A stretch of 9,998 bases of DNA, taken from the NCBI GenBank assembly GCA_946619625.1, contig CAMOMF010000230.1:1-9998 (forward strand), read 5' to 3'. A program made the translations under genes and the position numbers. This document shows positions 1-5,802 of the stretch, piece after piece. Position 1 is the stretch's first letter. Each line of letters begins with the position of its first letter. The notes beneath the pieces are model-generated. The model did no database searches, was not told the origin of the DNA, and saw nothing but the letters and a program-made list of their open reading frames with translations. The DNA comes from an uncultured Bacteroidales bacterium. Its GTDB lineage: Bacteria; Bacteroidota; Bacteroidia; Bacteroidales; Paludibacteraceae.

Positions 1-566
1 AAGTTTTCAAACCGTCTAAGCGCCATCCTTTCAACCCTTTCGCTGAAGGCGCCTTTGATGATGACCTCTTTCGCAAAGTGATCGAATATGGCTGTGGTAA
101 GCCATTGGAGGATGGCGACTGGGATGTGTTATTAGATGCATTTTATTGGTTCTGGAGTGAACGTGATTTTAACGGTTCTCCAAGTGAAATGGCAGAAGAT
201 GTATTTAATACGCTAAAATGGAAACTGCATCCAATATTTGAGAATTATGAATTCGTGAAATCTCTTTGTAATCATTTGTATAGGTATATAATAGATATTC
301 CAAAATTGATAGTTCCAGAAAATAGCAAATTGGCGTCCAAGGACAATAGTTCTCCTATAATTCATTTCAAGGACACTGATGCTTTTATTACATCTTTCAA
401 TGTGACGTTCGGCGACTGTAGTAACACCTATGTAGGGGAGTTGATTTCAACCGAAGAAATAGAAAAAAAGGCACAGATTGAAAATAGTTGCAACGGGCAT
501 ACTGGACGCAACCGACGAGAAAGAAGACACCCAAGTTCATCGTCCGGCAACTTATTATCGATTTAA
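1..566 (+). CDS. Unrecognised protein, C-terminal part, 5' end outside window
   Basis: This frame is open from base 3 with no stop upstream, so the gene begins left of the window; the GTG at 78 is not needed as a start. I do not recognise the family. Visible features are a basic, proline-containing stretch (KPSKRHPFNPFAEG), then an acidic and aromatic segment around DWDVLLDAFYWFWSERDF, then a predicted mixed helical region. The reading stays protein-like to about EEIEKKAQIEN (near 485). After that the residues become low-quality (repeated Arg and Ser), while another frame of the same DNA encodes the end of a NUDIX/NrtR-type protein. The last ~27 codons are therefore probably an out-of-frame artefact, and the true C-terminus was lost in a deletion or frameshift near the A7 run at 463-469. 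AT-rich composition matches the rest of the accessory block. Confidence 0.5.
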   Translation, partial: VFKPSKRHPFNPFAEGAFDDDLFRKVIEYGCGKPLEDGDWDVLLDAFYWFWSERDFNGSPSEMAEDVFNTLKWKLHPIFENYEFVKSLCNHLYRYIIDIPKLIVPENSKLASKDNSSPIIHFKDTDAFITSFNVTFGDCSNTYVGELISTEEIEKKAQIENSCNGHTGRNRRERRHPSSSSGNLLSI

Positions 567-621
567 TCAGGAGCGCTATGAGCAATTCAAATCTAAAAAC
601 AATTTTAACATTGAATTTTGA
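463..621 (+). pseudogene. Remnant: C-terminal wing of NUDIX/NrtR-type protein
   Basis: The frame starting at 481 (open from just after a stop at 460-462) reads KIVATGILDATDEKED, then RPATYYRFNQERYEQF, and ends FNIEF at the TGA of 619-621. This matches what I know of the C-terminal winged-helix domain of NrtR-like NUDIX proteins: a [RK]K[IV]xATG[IL]L segment followed by a GRPAxxYRF wing and a FNFE-type end. The NUDIX catalytic box and the first part of the winged-helix domain are absent. No suitable start codon exists in this frame, and the upstream frame belongs to a different protein. I infer a deletion that fused the tail of a NUDIX gene to an unrelated gene. The stop lies 4 nt before the ADP-ribosylglycohydrolase start, so the intact NUDIX gene was probably the first partner of that operon. 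The family match is from memory, not from a search. Confidence 0.55.
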
Positions 622-625
622 TATC

Positions 626-1492
626 ATGGTTCAGGCATTTAGATATTATCCATGTTTAGGCGCCATTATAGGTGACACTGTCGGCTCGGTTTTCGAGTTT
701 GATAATATTAAGCAAACAGATTTTCCGTTGTTTTCTCCGGAAAGTAATTACACAGATGATAGCATTATGACTATCGCTGTGGGGGACTGGCTGGCAAATA
801 CCGACAGGTCGCAGAGCGCACTTGAAGAGAAATTAGTCTCGTGGGCAAAGCAATATCCTTGCCCAGTGGGTGGTTATGGTGGCGCTTTCTCCAGATGGCT
901 TTTCGCTCCGCAGATGTTGTCAGATTTTAGAGAAAGAGGGATGACGTATAGTATGTCATTAGAACGCCATCCTTATAATTCATGGGGCAACGGCTCTGCT
1001 ATGCGCGCTTCTGCTTGTGGCTGGTGTGCATATACAATTGACCAAGCTCTTGATTTAGGAAAACGCTCTGCCGAAATCACTCACAATCATCCGGAAGGGA
1101 TTAAAGGCGCTCAGGCAGTCGCAGTCGCTATATATTTGGCACATAAAAGGGAGAGAAAAGAATATATCCGCGATTGTATCGAAGATTTGTTCAAGTATGA
1201 TTTACGACATACATGTGACGAGATTCGTCCTGACTACAGATGGGAAGCATCATGTCAAGGTACTGTGCCACCGGCTCTTATCGCATTCTTCGATAGTCAC
1301 GACTTCGAGTCTGCCATTCGCCTGGCTGTTTCTCTCGGTGGCGATAGCGATACATTAGCATGTATAACTGGCGGGATTGCACATGCATACTACGAGGATA
1401 TTCCCGAATGGATTATATCAGAGATGCGTGCTCGTCTGCCGCAAGCATTTTGGACTATTATAGATAATGTTGAAAGATTAGTTTTTAAGTAA
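626..1492 (+). CDS. ADP-ribosylglycohydrolase (DraG/ARH family)
   Basis: A 288-residue protein of usual length for the family, which hydrolyses the bond between ADP-ribose and a modified protein, nucleic acid or small molecule using two Mg2+ ions in the cytoplasm. Seen motifs: LGAIIGDTVGSVFE near the N-terminus (10-24), the metal-binding TDDS at 43-46 (canonical TDDT), GNGSAMR at 121-127, HNHPEGIKGA at 153-162, and GGDSDTLACITGG at 238-250, holding the second Asp-x-Asp-Thr metal cluster. All key residues are present, so it should be active. The start is the ATG at 626. The frame is open further upstream to 488, but that DNA encodes the NUDIX tail in another frame and family similarity starts right after 626. 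No clear Shine-Dalgarno is seen. Its stop is 1 nt before the next gene, implying co-translation. The substrate is unknown; a role reversing the neighbouring DarT-like activity is inference. Confidence 0.92.
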   Translation: MVQAFRYYPCLGAIIGDTVGSVFEFDNIKQTDFPLFSPESNYTDDSIMTIAVGDWLANTDRSQSALEEKLVSWAKQYPCPVGGYGGAFSRWLFAPQMLSDFRERGMTYSMSLERHPYNSWGNGSAMRASACGWCAYTIDQALDLGKRSAEITHNHPEGIKGAQAVAVAIYLAHKRERKEYIRDCIEDLFKYDLRHTCDEIRPDYRWEASCQGTVPPALIAFFDSHDFESAIRLAVSLGGDSDTLACITGGIAHAYYEDIPEWIISEMRARLPQAFWTIIDNVERLVFK

Positions 1493-1493
1493 A

Positions 1494-1937
1494 ATGATAG
1501 ACTTATCTACTGCATATACTGAAGCCACACGGAACATTTCCAATTGGAGGACAAGATATGAGAGTTCAATTTACCCTCATAAGATAGTCCTTAATATGAT
1601 GTATCGTGCATATGCAATGATGTTCATTTGGGTTCGTTTCCAAAATGACATGCTTGAGAAATATGATTCTCAAGATGACGCTTTGATGGGGATGGAACGT
1701 CTTTACGGGCAAGTTGCCTTAAATGACGTCCACCAAAACTTGGAGCAATGGCTTACTATTCGGCCGAGTACACCTGTTGGTAACTTAATTAATACAAATT
1801 ATGATGCCAAAGCGACAGCAGCTGAATTTTCCGCAAGCATTTTAGAAGAACTGGAATTCTCGTATATCTTTGATTTACTAGAAGAGAAACTCGTTCTTTA
1901 TTGGATGCTCTACGGTTATGCGGAGAAAGTACAGTAG
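1494..1937 (+). CDS. Helical protein of unknown function, probably frameshifted
   Basis: Starts with ATG one base after the glycohydrolase stop, so it is almost surely translated from the same mRNA. The 147 residues are predicted mostly helical and amphipathic (for example YPHKIVLNMMYRAYAMMFIWVRF and SASILEELEFSYIFDLLEEKL), with no signal peptide. I do not recognise a family. The ORF stops at TAG 1935-1937 shortly after YGYAEK, but the -1 frame continues immediately with a similar helical sequence (STVDAIAKLTDVIVELE). Restoring one A in the AAA run near 1925-1927 would join both into one ~270-residue protein ending in an ADP-ribosyltransferase-like segment. I therefore think this is the N-terminal part of a broken gene. 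A natural -1 frameshift or a true stop with reinitiation cannot be excluded. Confidence 0.6.
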   Translation: MIDLSTAYTEATRNISNWRTRYESSIYPHKIVLNMMYRAYAMMFIWVRFQNDMLEKYDSQDDALMGMERLYGQVALNDVHQNLEQWLTIRPSTPVGNLINTNYDAKATAAEFSASILEELEFSYIFDLLEEKLVLYWMLYGYAEKVQ

Positions 1938-2314
1938 ACGCTATCGCAAAATTGACGGATGTGATTGTCGAATTAGAAACCGAGCCCTCATACGCTGATA
2001 TGAAGCATATCTTTCAGGAATTGATTGTAAAGCAGTTCATGAATCTTCATTATTCTTCGAGCACATCGAATCAAGTGAAATACGATGTGGTTGACGATCA
2101 GAACTCCGTACGGGGAGTTAGTAAAGTGAAACATATCACTGAACATGAACAGCATATAATTGATGTATCCCGTAAGAAAGATGATTATTCTGCTTTTATG
2201 AGTCTGCTAAACGCAGGAGGAGTTGAGTACTTCTATCACTATACAGCCAAGTCTAATCTTGAGTCTATCAAGAAACTGGGCGGGCTGTATTCATGGCATC
2301 TACATTCTTTCTGA
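1901..2314 (+). pseudogene. Fragment continuing upstream protein, with DarT-like ADP-ribosyltransferase start
   Basis: This frame has only a TTG near 1901 as a possible start, and it overlaps the previous ORF by 37 nt, so it is best read as the continuation of that gene after a 1-nt loss. It encodes a helical part (TVDAIAKLTDVIVELE... MKHIFQELIVKQFMNLHY), a polar linker (STSNQVKYDVVDDQNS), then YFYHYTAKSNLESIKKLGG followed by LYSW. The pattern [FY]YHxTxxxNLxSIxxxGGLYSW resembles the NAD-binding first strand and loop of DarT/DUF4433-type ADP-ribosyltransferases, which modify DNA bases. That assignment rests on pattern memory. The remaining ART fold, including its catalytic Glu, is missing: the frame ends at TGA 2312-2314 a few codons after the motif. 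It should be inactive as a transferase. Confidence 0.5.
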
Positions 2315-2330
2315 TGCAGGTGACTATAAA

Positions 2331-2669
2331 ATGACGGACAAAGAGATGTTCGACGTCCTAACTCAAATATATGAGAATCACCCGGAACGAAAGCTGACAA
2401 ATCTGAGTTATAATAAAGAAGAACTGAATCTCGTGTTCATAATTGAATATATCTGTGCGTATTTGGAAAGATTACGTGACAACCCTACGGAAGAGGATCA
2501 TATCTTCCTTACCAACCGGTCTTTCTATGACACCGAAGGTGAGCTCATGCATCTGCACTTTGCTGTAGATCCCAACGAAGTCCTTCGCCTCCTCCGCGTC
2601 ATCCTCGCCACCGTATATAACTACCACGAACCATACAAATTCACCAAAGACGATTTATTTTGGTTATAA
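2331..2669 (+). CDS. Small protein of unknown function (112 aa)
   Basis: I do not recognise this family. I start it at the ATG of 2331 (MTDKEMFDVLTQIYENHPE); the open frame runs upstream to 2223, but there it is out of phase with the ADP-ribosyltransferase-like sequence. The stretch just before the ATG (HGIYILSDAGDYK) is protein-like, so it may instead be the tail of a larger gene joined here by deletion. The product is soluble, acidic and predicted helical, with ...ELNLVFIIEYICAYLERLRDN in the middle and FWL at the C-terminus. Its last third switches to C-ending codons (2570-2625) unlike the AT-rich first part, hinting at a mosaic origin. It is the last ORF of the accessory block, with no convincing terminator after it. 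Confidence 0.45.
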   Translation: MTDKEMFDVLTQIYENHPERKLTNLSYNKEELNLVFIIEYICAYLERLRDNPTEEDHIFLTNRSFYDTEGELMHLHFAVDPNEVLRLLRVILATVYNYHEPYKFTKDDLFWL

Positions 2670-2781
2670 TTTTTTTAGTTGAAAATCAAGAAAAAAATGC
2701 TGCTCAAGTGCATTATATTTGTAATTCAATTTTTATGGGACAGTAATGTTCAATTATAGTGGTCCCCAAAATTAGGACAGA

Positions 2782-2813
2782 TTGGCAAATGTGAAAAAAA
2801 AGTATTACCCTTG
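2782..2813 (+). promoter_or_regulatory. Possible element-borne promoter for the truncated orfA
   Basis: TTG at 2782-2784 and TACCCTTG at 2806-2813 are 21 bp apart, one base from the Bacteroidetes -7 consensus TAnnTTTG with a matching -33. It lies just inside the left end of the IS-like element and 17 nt before the orfA ATG, the expected place for a transposase promoter. Confidence 0.4.
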
Positions 2814-2946
2814 CAGTCAAAAAAAAGAATATGGGAAGACCGAGTAAATTTGATTCAGCCTTTAAAGCTAAAGTAGCGTTGGAGGCGTTGCAAGAAAAAG
2901 AGACATTGTTGTCGTTATCAAAGAAGTACGGAGTGGCTCCGAGCGC

Positions 2947-2968
2947 CCCCATCAAGGCCTTGATGGGG
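2947..2968. repeat. 22-bp perfect palindrome inside the IS remnant
   Basis: Two 11-bp arms (CCCCATCAAGG and its complement CCTTGATGGGG) meet without a spacer. It sits at the point where OrfA similarity stops, so it may mark the deletion join or an inserted sequence. No T-run follows, so it does not look like an intrinsic terminator. Confidence 0.85.
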
Positions 2969-3069
2969 CTATCCCTTCCGCCATCTACAAAAGCGTTGCA
3001 TAGCACATATCCATTCCCAAAACAATCAACAAAATGTTTAACTTGTCAGAAAATGGGGACCAGAATAGG

Positions 3070-3091
3070 GAAAAATGCAAGAAAAATGCAA
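3070..3091. repeat. 11-bp tandem duplication (GAAAAATGCAA)
   Basis: Two perfect adjacent copies of GAAAAATGCAA occupy 3070-3080 and 3081-3091, a few bases right of the IS-like element. An A-run (3090-3096) and a T8 run (3101-3108) follow. Likely slippage; no function is evident. Confidence 0.8.
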
Positions 3092-3186
3092 AAAAAGTGA
3101 TTTTTTTTGTTTTTAGGTGATAGATTCTCCACATTTTTTCACTATATATAGAGGGGGAGGTTATTTTCACATTTGTTCATTTACCA

Positions 3187-3215
3187 CGGCTTTGCCGATC
3201 GTACCCTTCAGGGTA
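3187..3215. other. Two adjacent small inverted repeats in the intergenic region
   Basis: CGGC-TTT-GCCG (3187-3197) and TACCC-TTCA-GGGTA (3202-3215) lie 4 nt apart, about 50 bp upstream of the -33 box of the next gene. Neither is followed by a T-run on either strand, so they are not clear terminators. They could be an operator-like site or chance; the rest of 3109-3266 shows no gene or other recognisable element. Confidence 0.4.
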
Positions 3216-3266
3216 AAGAATTTTATCATTTATTTATGCATTTGTTTGAACTTTTTGCCAAAAATA

Positions 3267-3298
3267 TTTGGTCAATTCAAAAAAAAGCAGTACCTTTG
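3267..3298 (+). promoter_or_regulatory. Bacteroidetes sigma-ABfr promoter for the serine hydrolase gene
   Basis: TTTG at 3267-3270, a 20-bp spacer, and TACCTTTG at 3291-3298 match the known Bacteroidetes -33/-7 consensus (TTTG, N19-21, TAnnTTTG) perfectly. Transcription would start around 3303-3306, leaving a leader of about 30 nt before the ATG at 3334. This shows that the open frame reaching back to 3268 cannot be coding from there. Confidence 0.85.
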
Positions 3299-3317
3299 CG
3301 AATAATTTCAAACGCCC

Positions 3318-3323
3318 GGAGGG
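3318..3323 (+). promoter_or_regulatory. Ribosome binding site GGAGGG
   Basis: GGAGGG ends 10 nt before the ATG at 3334. It is the only strong Shine-Dalgarno-like sequence at a gene start in this window and supports that start over the alternatives. Confidence 0.6.
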
Positions 3324-3333
3324 CAAAAGAGTG

Positions 3334-4410
3334 ATGAGAAAAAGAAACGTGTTTTTTCGATTGGTGTTCGCGGTACTGTTGATACCCGCAGTGTTGTTGG
3401 TGTCAGGAGTACTATTGATGTCTTGCGACCGGTACGGACTGCGTGGACGGATTGTGCGGTTCGAGCAGGAGATGGCAACGTACCGTGCCGAGACGAACAA
3501 TGTAGGACTGGTCGTGGTGTTCGTCCGTAACTACGAAGTGGCGTACATGCAGCATTGGGGCGAGTTGGACGAAGACCAACTGATACGTGTGGCGTCAATC
3601 AGCAAGACGTTCACCGCAACGGGTTTGATGCAGTTGGTGGAAAAGGGGGTTCTTCGTACGGACATGGACGCCTCGGATCTGTTGGGATACCGGTTGCGCA
3701 ACCCCCAGTACCCGGACCGCGTGATTACGCTGGAGATGCTGATGTCGCACACCTCCAGTGTGATAGCCCGTGAACGCTACAACGATTATGCGCCCGGGGA
3801 GGGGTATCAGTACTGCGACTATAACTATACGCTGTGCGGCGAGATCCTGGAGCGGGCGTCGGGCGAGCCGTTTGACACGTACATACGCGAACATATCCTG
3901 CGCCCGATGCAGATAGCGGGTGATTTTCAGTCGGACTCGCTGGATCGGAGTCGTCTGGCGCATTTGTACCAATGGGAGGACGACCACTATGAATGCACAG
4001 ACGAGTGGGCGTATGATGCACGTGTGTCGCCCGCGTCGGGCATGAAAATCTCGGCAAAAGACTTGACTCGGTACATGTTGATGCACATGCGTCATGGGCT
4101 GGCAGCGAACGTCGTACGTATCCTGTCGGACAGTCTGTCGCGTGAGATGCAGAAACCGCGCAGTTACCAGGGGGCGGAGCATTACGGTTTGGGTCTGTTG
4201 GAAACGGAGATGTTCTCGCCCGGGACGGTGTTGACGGGACACTCTGCCGGTGCGTACGGCATGCGCGGGGTGATGTATTTCCGTGCCGATGAGGGGTATG
4301 GGTTTATCGTGCTGAGCAACGGCTCACACGACCCGCAACATGACGATGAGAACATGGTGCATTTCGGCACTATCAGACGAATGTTCGACTGCTTTGCGGG
4401 GGAGGAGTAA
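3334..4410 (+). CDS. Serine hydrolase, class C beta-lactamase/PBP4-like fold, putative lipoprotein
   Basis: A 358-residue member of the beta-lactamase superfamily (PF00144: esterases, D-aminopeptidases, AmpC-like enzymes). The start at 3334 is chosen because a perfect promoter and a GGAGGG site precede it. The N-terminus has basic residues (MRKR), a hydrophobic stretch (7-29) and a lipobox-like LMSC with Cys31, so it is probably an exported lipoprotein. Active-site motifs are SISK (Ser88 nucleophile, Lys91), YCD at 160-162 where family members usually carry Y-x-N (Tyr160 is the general base), and GHSAG at 302-306 in place of the KTG/HxG box. Length and motif spacing are normal, so the enzyme should be active; the substrate is unknown. 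A true cephalosporinase is less likely given the low similarity to AmpC. It is monocistronic, converging on the MATE gene with 45 bp between the stops and no strong terminator there. Confidence 0.9.
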   Translation: MRKRNVFFRLVFAVLLIPAVLLVSGVLLMSCDRYGLRGRIVRFEQEMATYRAETNNVGLVVVFVRNYEVAYMQHWGELDEDQLIRVASISKTFTATGLMQLVEKGVLRTDMDASDLLGYRLRNPQYPDRVITLEMLMSHTSSVIARERYNDYAPGEGYQYCDYNYTLCGEILERASGEPFDTYIREHILRPMQIAGDFQSDSLDRSRLAHLYQWEDDHYECTDEWAYDARVSPASGMKISAKDLTRYMLMHMRHGLAANVVRILSDSLSREMQKPRSYQGAEHYGLGLLETEMFSPGTVLTGHSAGAYGMRGVMYFRADEGYGFIVLSNGSHDPQHDDENMVHFGTIRRMFDCFAGEE

Positions 4411-4455
4411 GGAGTAGCGGGGGAGAGTTTGACGAGGCAGCAATGCACTTTTGGG

Positions 4456-5802
4456 TTACTGCCACTTGGCGGTGAGGCGCCAGAATCTGGTGTGGAAAAA
4501 GACGGCAGCCATGGCGAGGGCGATGATAAACGCCAGCCACATGCCGTCCACGCCCAACCCCAATGGGAACATTGCCAAGTAGCCGATTGGCAGGGCAATG
4601 AGTATATAGGAGATAAAGGCGTACACCATGGGTCTGCGCACGTCGGCAATACCACGGAGAGACGCTGCACCGACGCACTGCAGTCCGTCGGAGAACTGGA
4701 AAATAGCAGCGTAGATCAGCAGGCGGGAGACGATGTCAATCACCTCGGGGTCGTTGGAAAAAAGGAGCGGGATGTAGTGCCGGAGTGAGATCATCAGGGT
4801 GGCGCCGATGGCATTCATACAGAGGACGAGGTGCACACTGGCACGCGCCGCCATCTTCATGGCTTTGTAATTATGTACACCGTATTGGTGCGAGACGCGG
4901 ATGGTGGTGGCGGAGCCGATGCCGAGTGCCAACATGAAGGTCAGGTCAGCCACTTGGTTGGAAACCATGTGCGCCGCCTGTGTCTCTTTGCCCAGCCAAC
5001 CCACCATGATGAAAGAGATGGTGAAGATAAACGCCTCGACAAACGTCTGTATGCCGATGGGAACACCCACCTTGGCGAGCTCTTTGATCTGGCGGAGCGA
5101 ACTGTGTCCGCAATGGAAAGCACTGAGGAGGTATCGTCTCCATTTCTTTTTCTCAAGCAGGGCAAAGAGAAAACAGAGGGGCATGAGCGCGCAGGCAATG
5201 AGGCTGGCGAGTCCGGCTCCGTAGGCTCCCAAAGGCGAGAACCCGCAGTGCCCGAAGATGAGGATGTAGTTGAGGATGACATTGAGTACATTGCACACCG
5301 TGGTAATGACCATCGCGACAAAAGTGTTGCCCAAGCCCTCCAGGAACTGTTTGCACAGGCAGAACAGCATGAACGGAATGAGTCCGATGATACGCGTGAT
5401 GTAGTAGGGCCGTGCTGCGATGACTACGTCCGGGTCCTGCCCCATGCTGCCGAGAAAAGGAATGGCAGCGACGAGGAGCAGGCATGAGAGGGCGGTAAGG
5501 GTGCACGTGAAATCCCACCCGGTACGGAGCATGCGGCTGACGCCCTCGTGGTCGCCCTGCACAAAGGCATAGGCAGTGAGGGGCGTGACCCCCATCACCG
5601 CACCCGTGGCGAAGACCATGACGGTGAAGAAAATGCCGTTGGCGAAACTGACCGCTGCAAGGTCGGTAGTGGAGTAGTGCCCCACCATGACGGAGTCGAT
5701 GAGACCGACCAGCGCCCCGCCAAGTTGTGTGAGCATGACGGGGAAAGCGATACGCAGGTTGCGCCGGTAGTACGGCAACATGCTATGTAAGGTCGTAGCC
5801 AT
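4456..5802 (-). CDS. MATE-family multidrug efflux transporter
   Basis: Inner-membrane antiporter of the MATE family (NorM/DinF-like), about 448 residues, with the expected twelve hydrophobic segments and two similar halves. Recognisable parts are RIAFPVMLTQLGGALVGLID with SVMVGHYS in the first helices, GFSPLGAYGAGLASL in helix 6, VGVPIGIQTFVEA at the start of the second half, and GIADVRRPM near the end. It is expected to export organic cations or drugs using H+ or Na+. I start at the ATG of 5802, overlapping the end of era by 20 nt; an ATG at 5781, one base past the era stop, is equally possible (441 residues). The frame is open to 5907, but that extension lies within era. Overlap implies translational coupling as the last gene of the operon. 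Complete, nothing missing. Confidence 0.93.
   Translation of the reverse strand: MATTLHSMLPYYRRNLRIAFPVMLTQLGGALVGLIDSVMVGHYSTTDLAAVSFANGIFFTVMVFATGAVMGVTPLTAYAFVQGDHEGVSRMLRTGWDFTCTLTALSCLLLVAAIPFLGSMGQDPDVVIAARPYYITRIIGLIPFMLFCLCKQFLEGLGNTFVAMVITTVCNVLNVILNYILIFGHCGFSPLGAYGAGLASLIACALMPLCFLFALLEKKKWRRYLLSAFHCGHSSLRQIKELAKVGVPIGIQTFVEAFIFTISFIMVGWLGKETQAAHMVSNQVADLTFMLALGIGSATTIRVSHQYGVHNYKAMKMAARASVHLVLCMNAIGATLMISLRHYIPLLFSNDPEVIDIVSRLLIYAAIFQFSDGLQCVGAASLRGIADVRRPMVYAFISYILIALPIGYLAMFPLGLGVDGMWLAFIIALAMAAVFFHTRFWRLTAKWQ

Larger units (their letters stand above)
2760..3062 (+). mobile_element. IS3-family element, internally deleted, 303 bp, MITE-like
   Basis: The ends are inverted copies: TGGTCCCCA at 2760-2768 and its exact complement at 3054-3062, with weaker similarity further in (a GACA block shifted by 1 nt). 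TG...CA termini are typical of the IS3 family. Between them is the start of an OrfA gene, then sequence without similarity to a transposase, so roughly 1 kb of a normal IS3 element is missing. Flanking bases (TAG on the left, GAA on the right) do not form a target duplication. The element cannot move by itself, but with both ends kept it could be moved by a related full-length element. Confidence 0.75.
2831..3100 (+). pseudogene. Truncated IS3-family OrfA (helix-turn-helix protein)
   Basis: The first ~38 residues, from MGRPSKFDSAFKAKVALEAL to KYGVAPS, are the classic N-terminal part of IS3-family OrfA: a helix-turn-helix domain that binds the element ends. In intact copies the sequence goes on with a second helix and a leucine zipper, then OrfB with the DDE catalytic core. 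Here similarity ends at about 2944, exactly where a perfect palindrome begins, and the frame then reads unrelated residues past the right end of the element to a stop at 3098-3100. No OrfB sequence is present. A short DNA-binding peptide could still be made, but no transposase. Confidence 0.75.

Noticed and set aside
488..625. Upstream extension of the ADP-ribosylglycohydrolase frame
   Set aside because: The DNA encodes the NUDIX/NrtR tail in another frame, and family similarity begins right after the ATG at 626.
2679..2721. TATATTTG at 2714-2721 as a Bacteroidetes -7 box
   Set aside because: The nearest upstream TTG is about 32 bp away instead of 19-21, and no gene starts suitably downstream.
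3187..3215. Riboswitch or CRISPR-like repeat in the intergenic hairpins
   Set aside because: Two short unrelated stems, no repeated spacer pattern, and they lie upstream of the promoter so are not in the leader of the next gene.
3595..4242. Minus-strand ORF of 215 codons opposite the serine hydrolase
   Set aside because: Shadow of a GC-richer coding gene; rich in Arg, His and Gln with no domain, while the plus-strand frame has all catalytic motifs.
4434..4462. GGCAG...CTGCC stem between the convergent serine hydrolase and MATE genes as a terminator
   Set aside because: Only 5 bp of stem with an ~18-nt loop, no T-run, and it overlaps the end of the MATE coding sequence.
4831..5487. Long plus-strand ORF (218 codons) opposite the MATE gene
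   Set aside because: Antisense shadow of a clear membrane transporter gene; its product is charged, low in complexity and without recognisable motifs.
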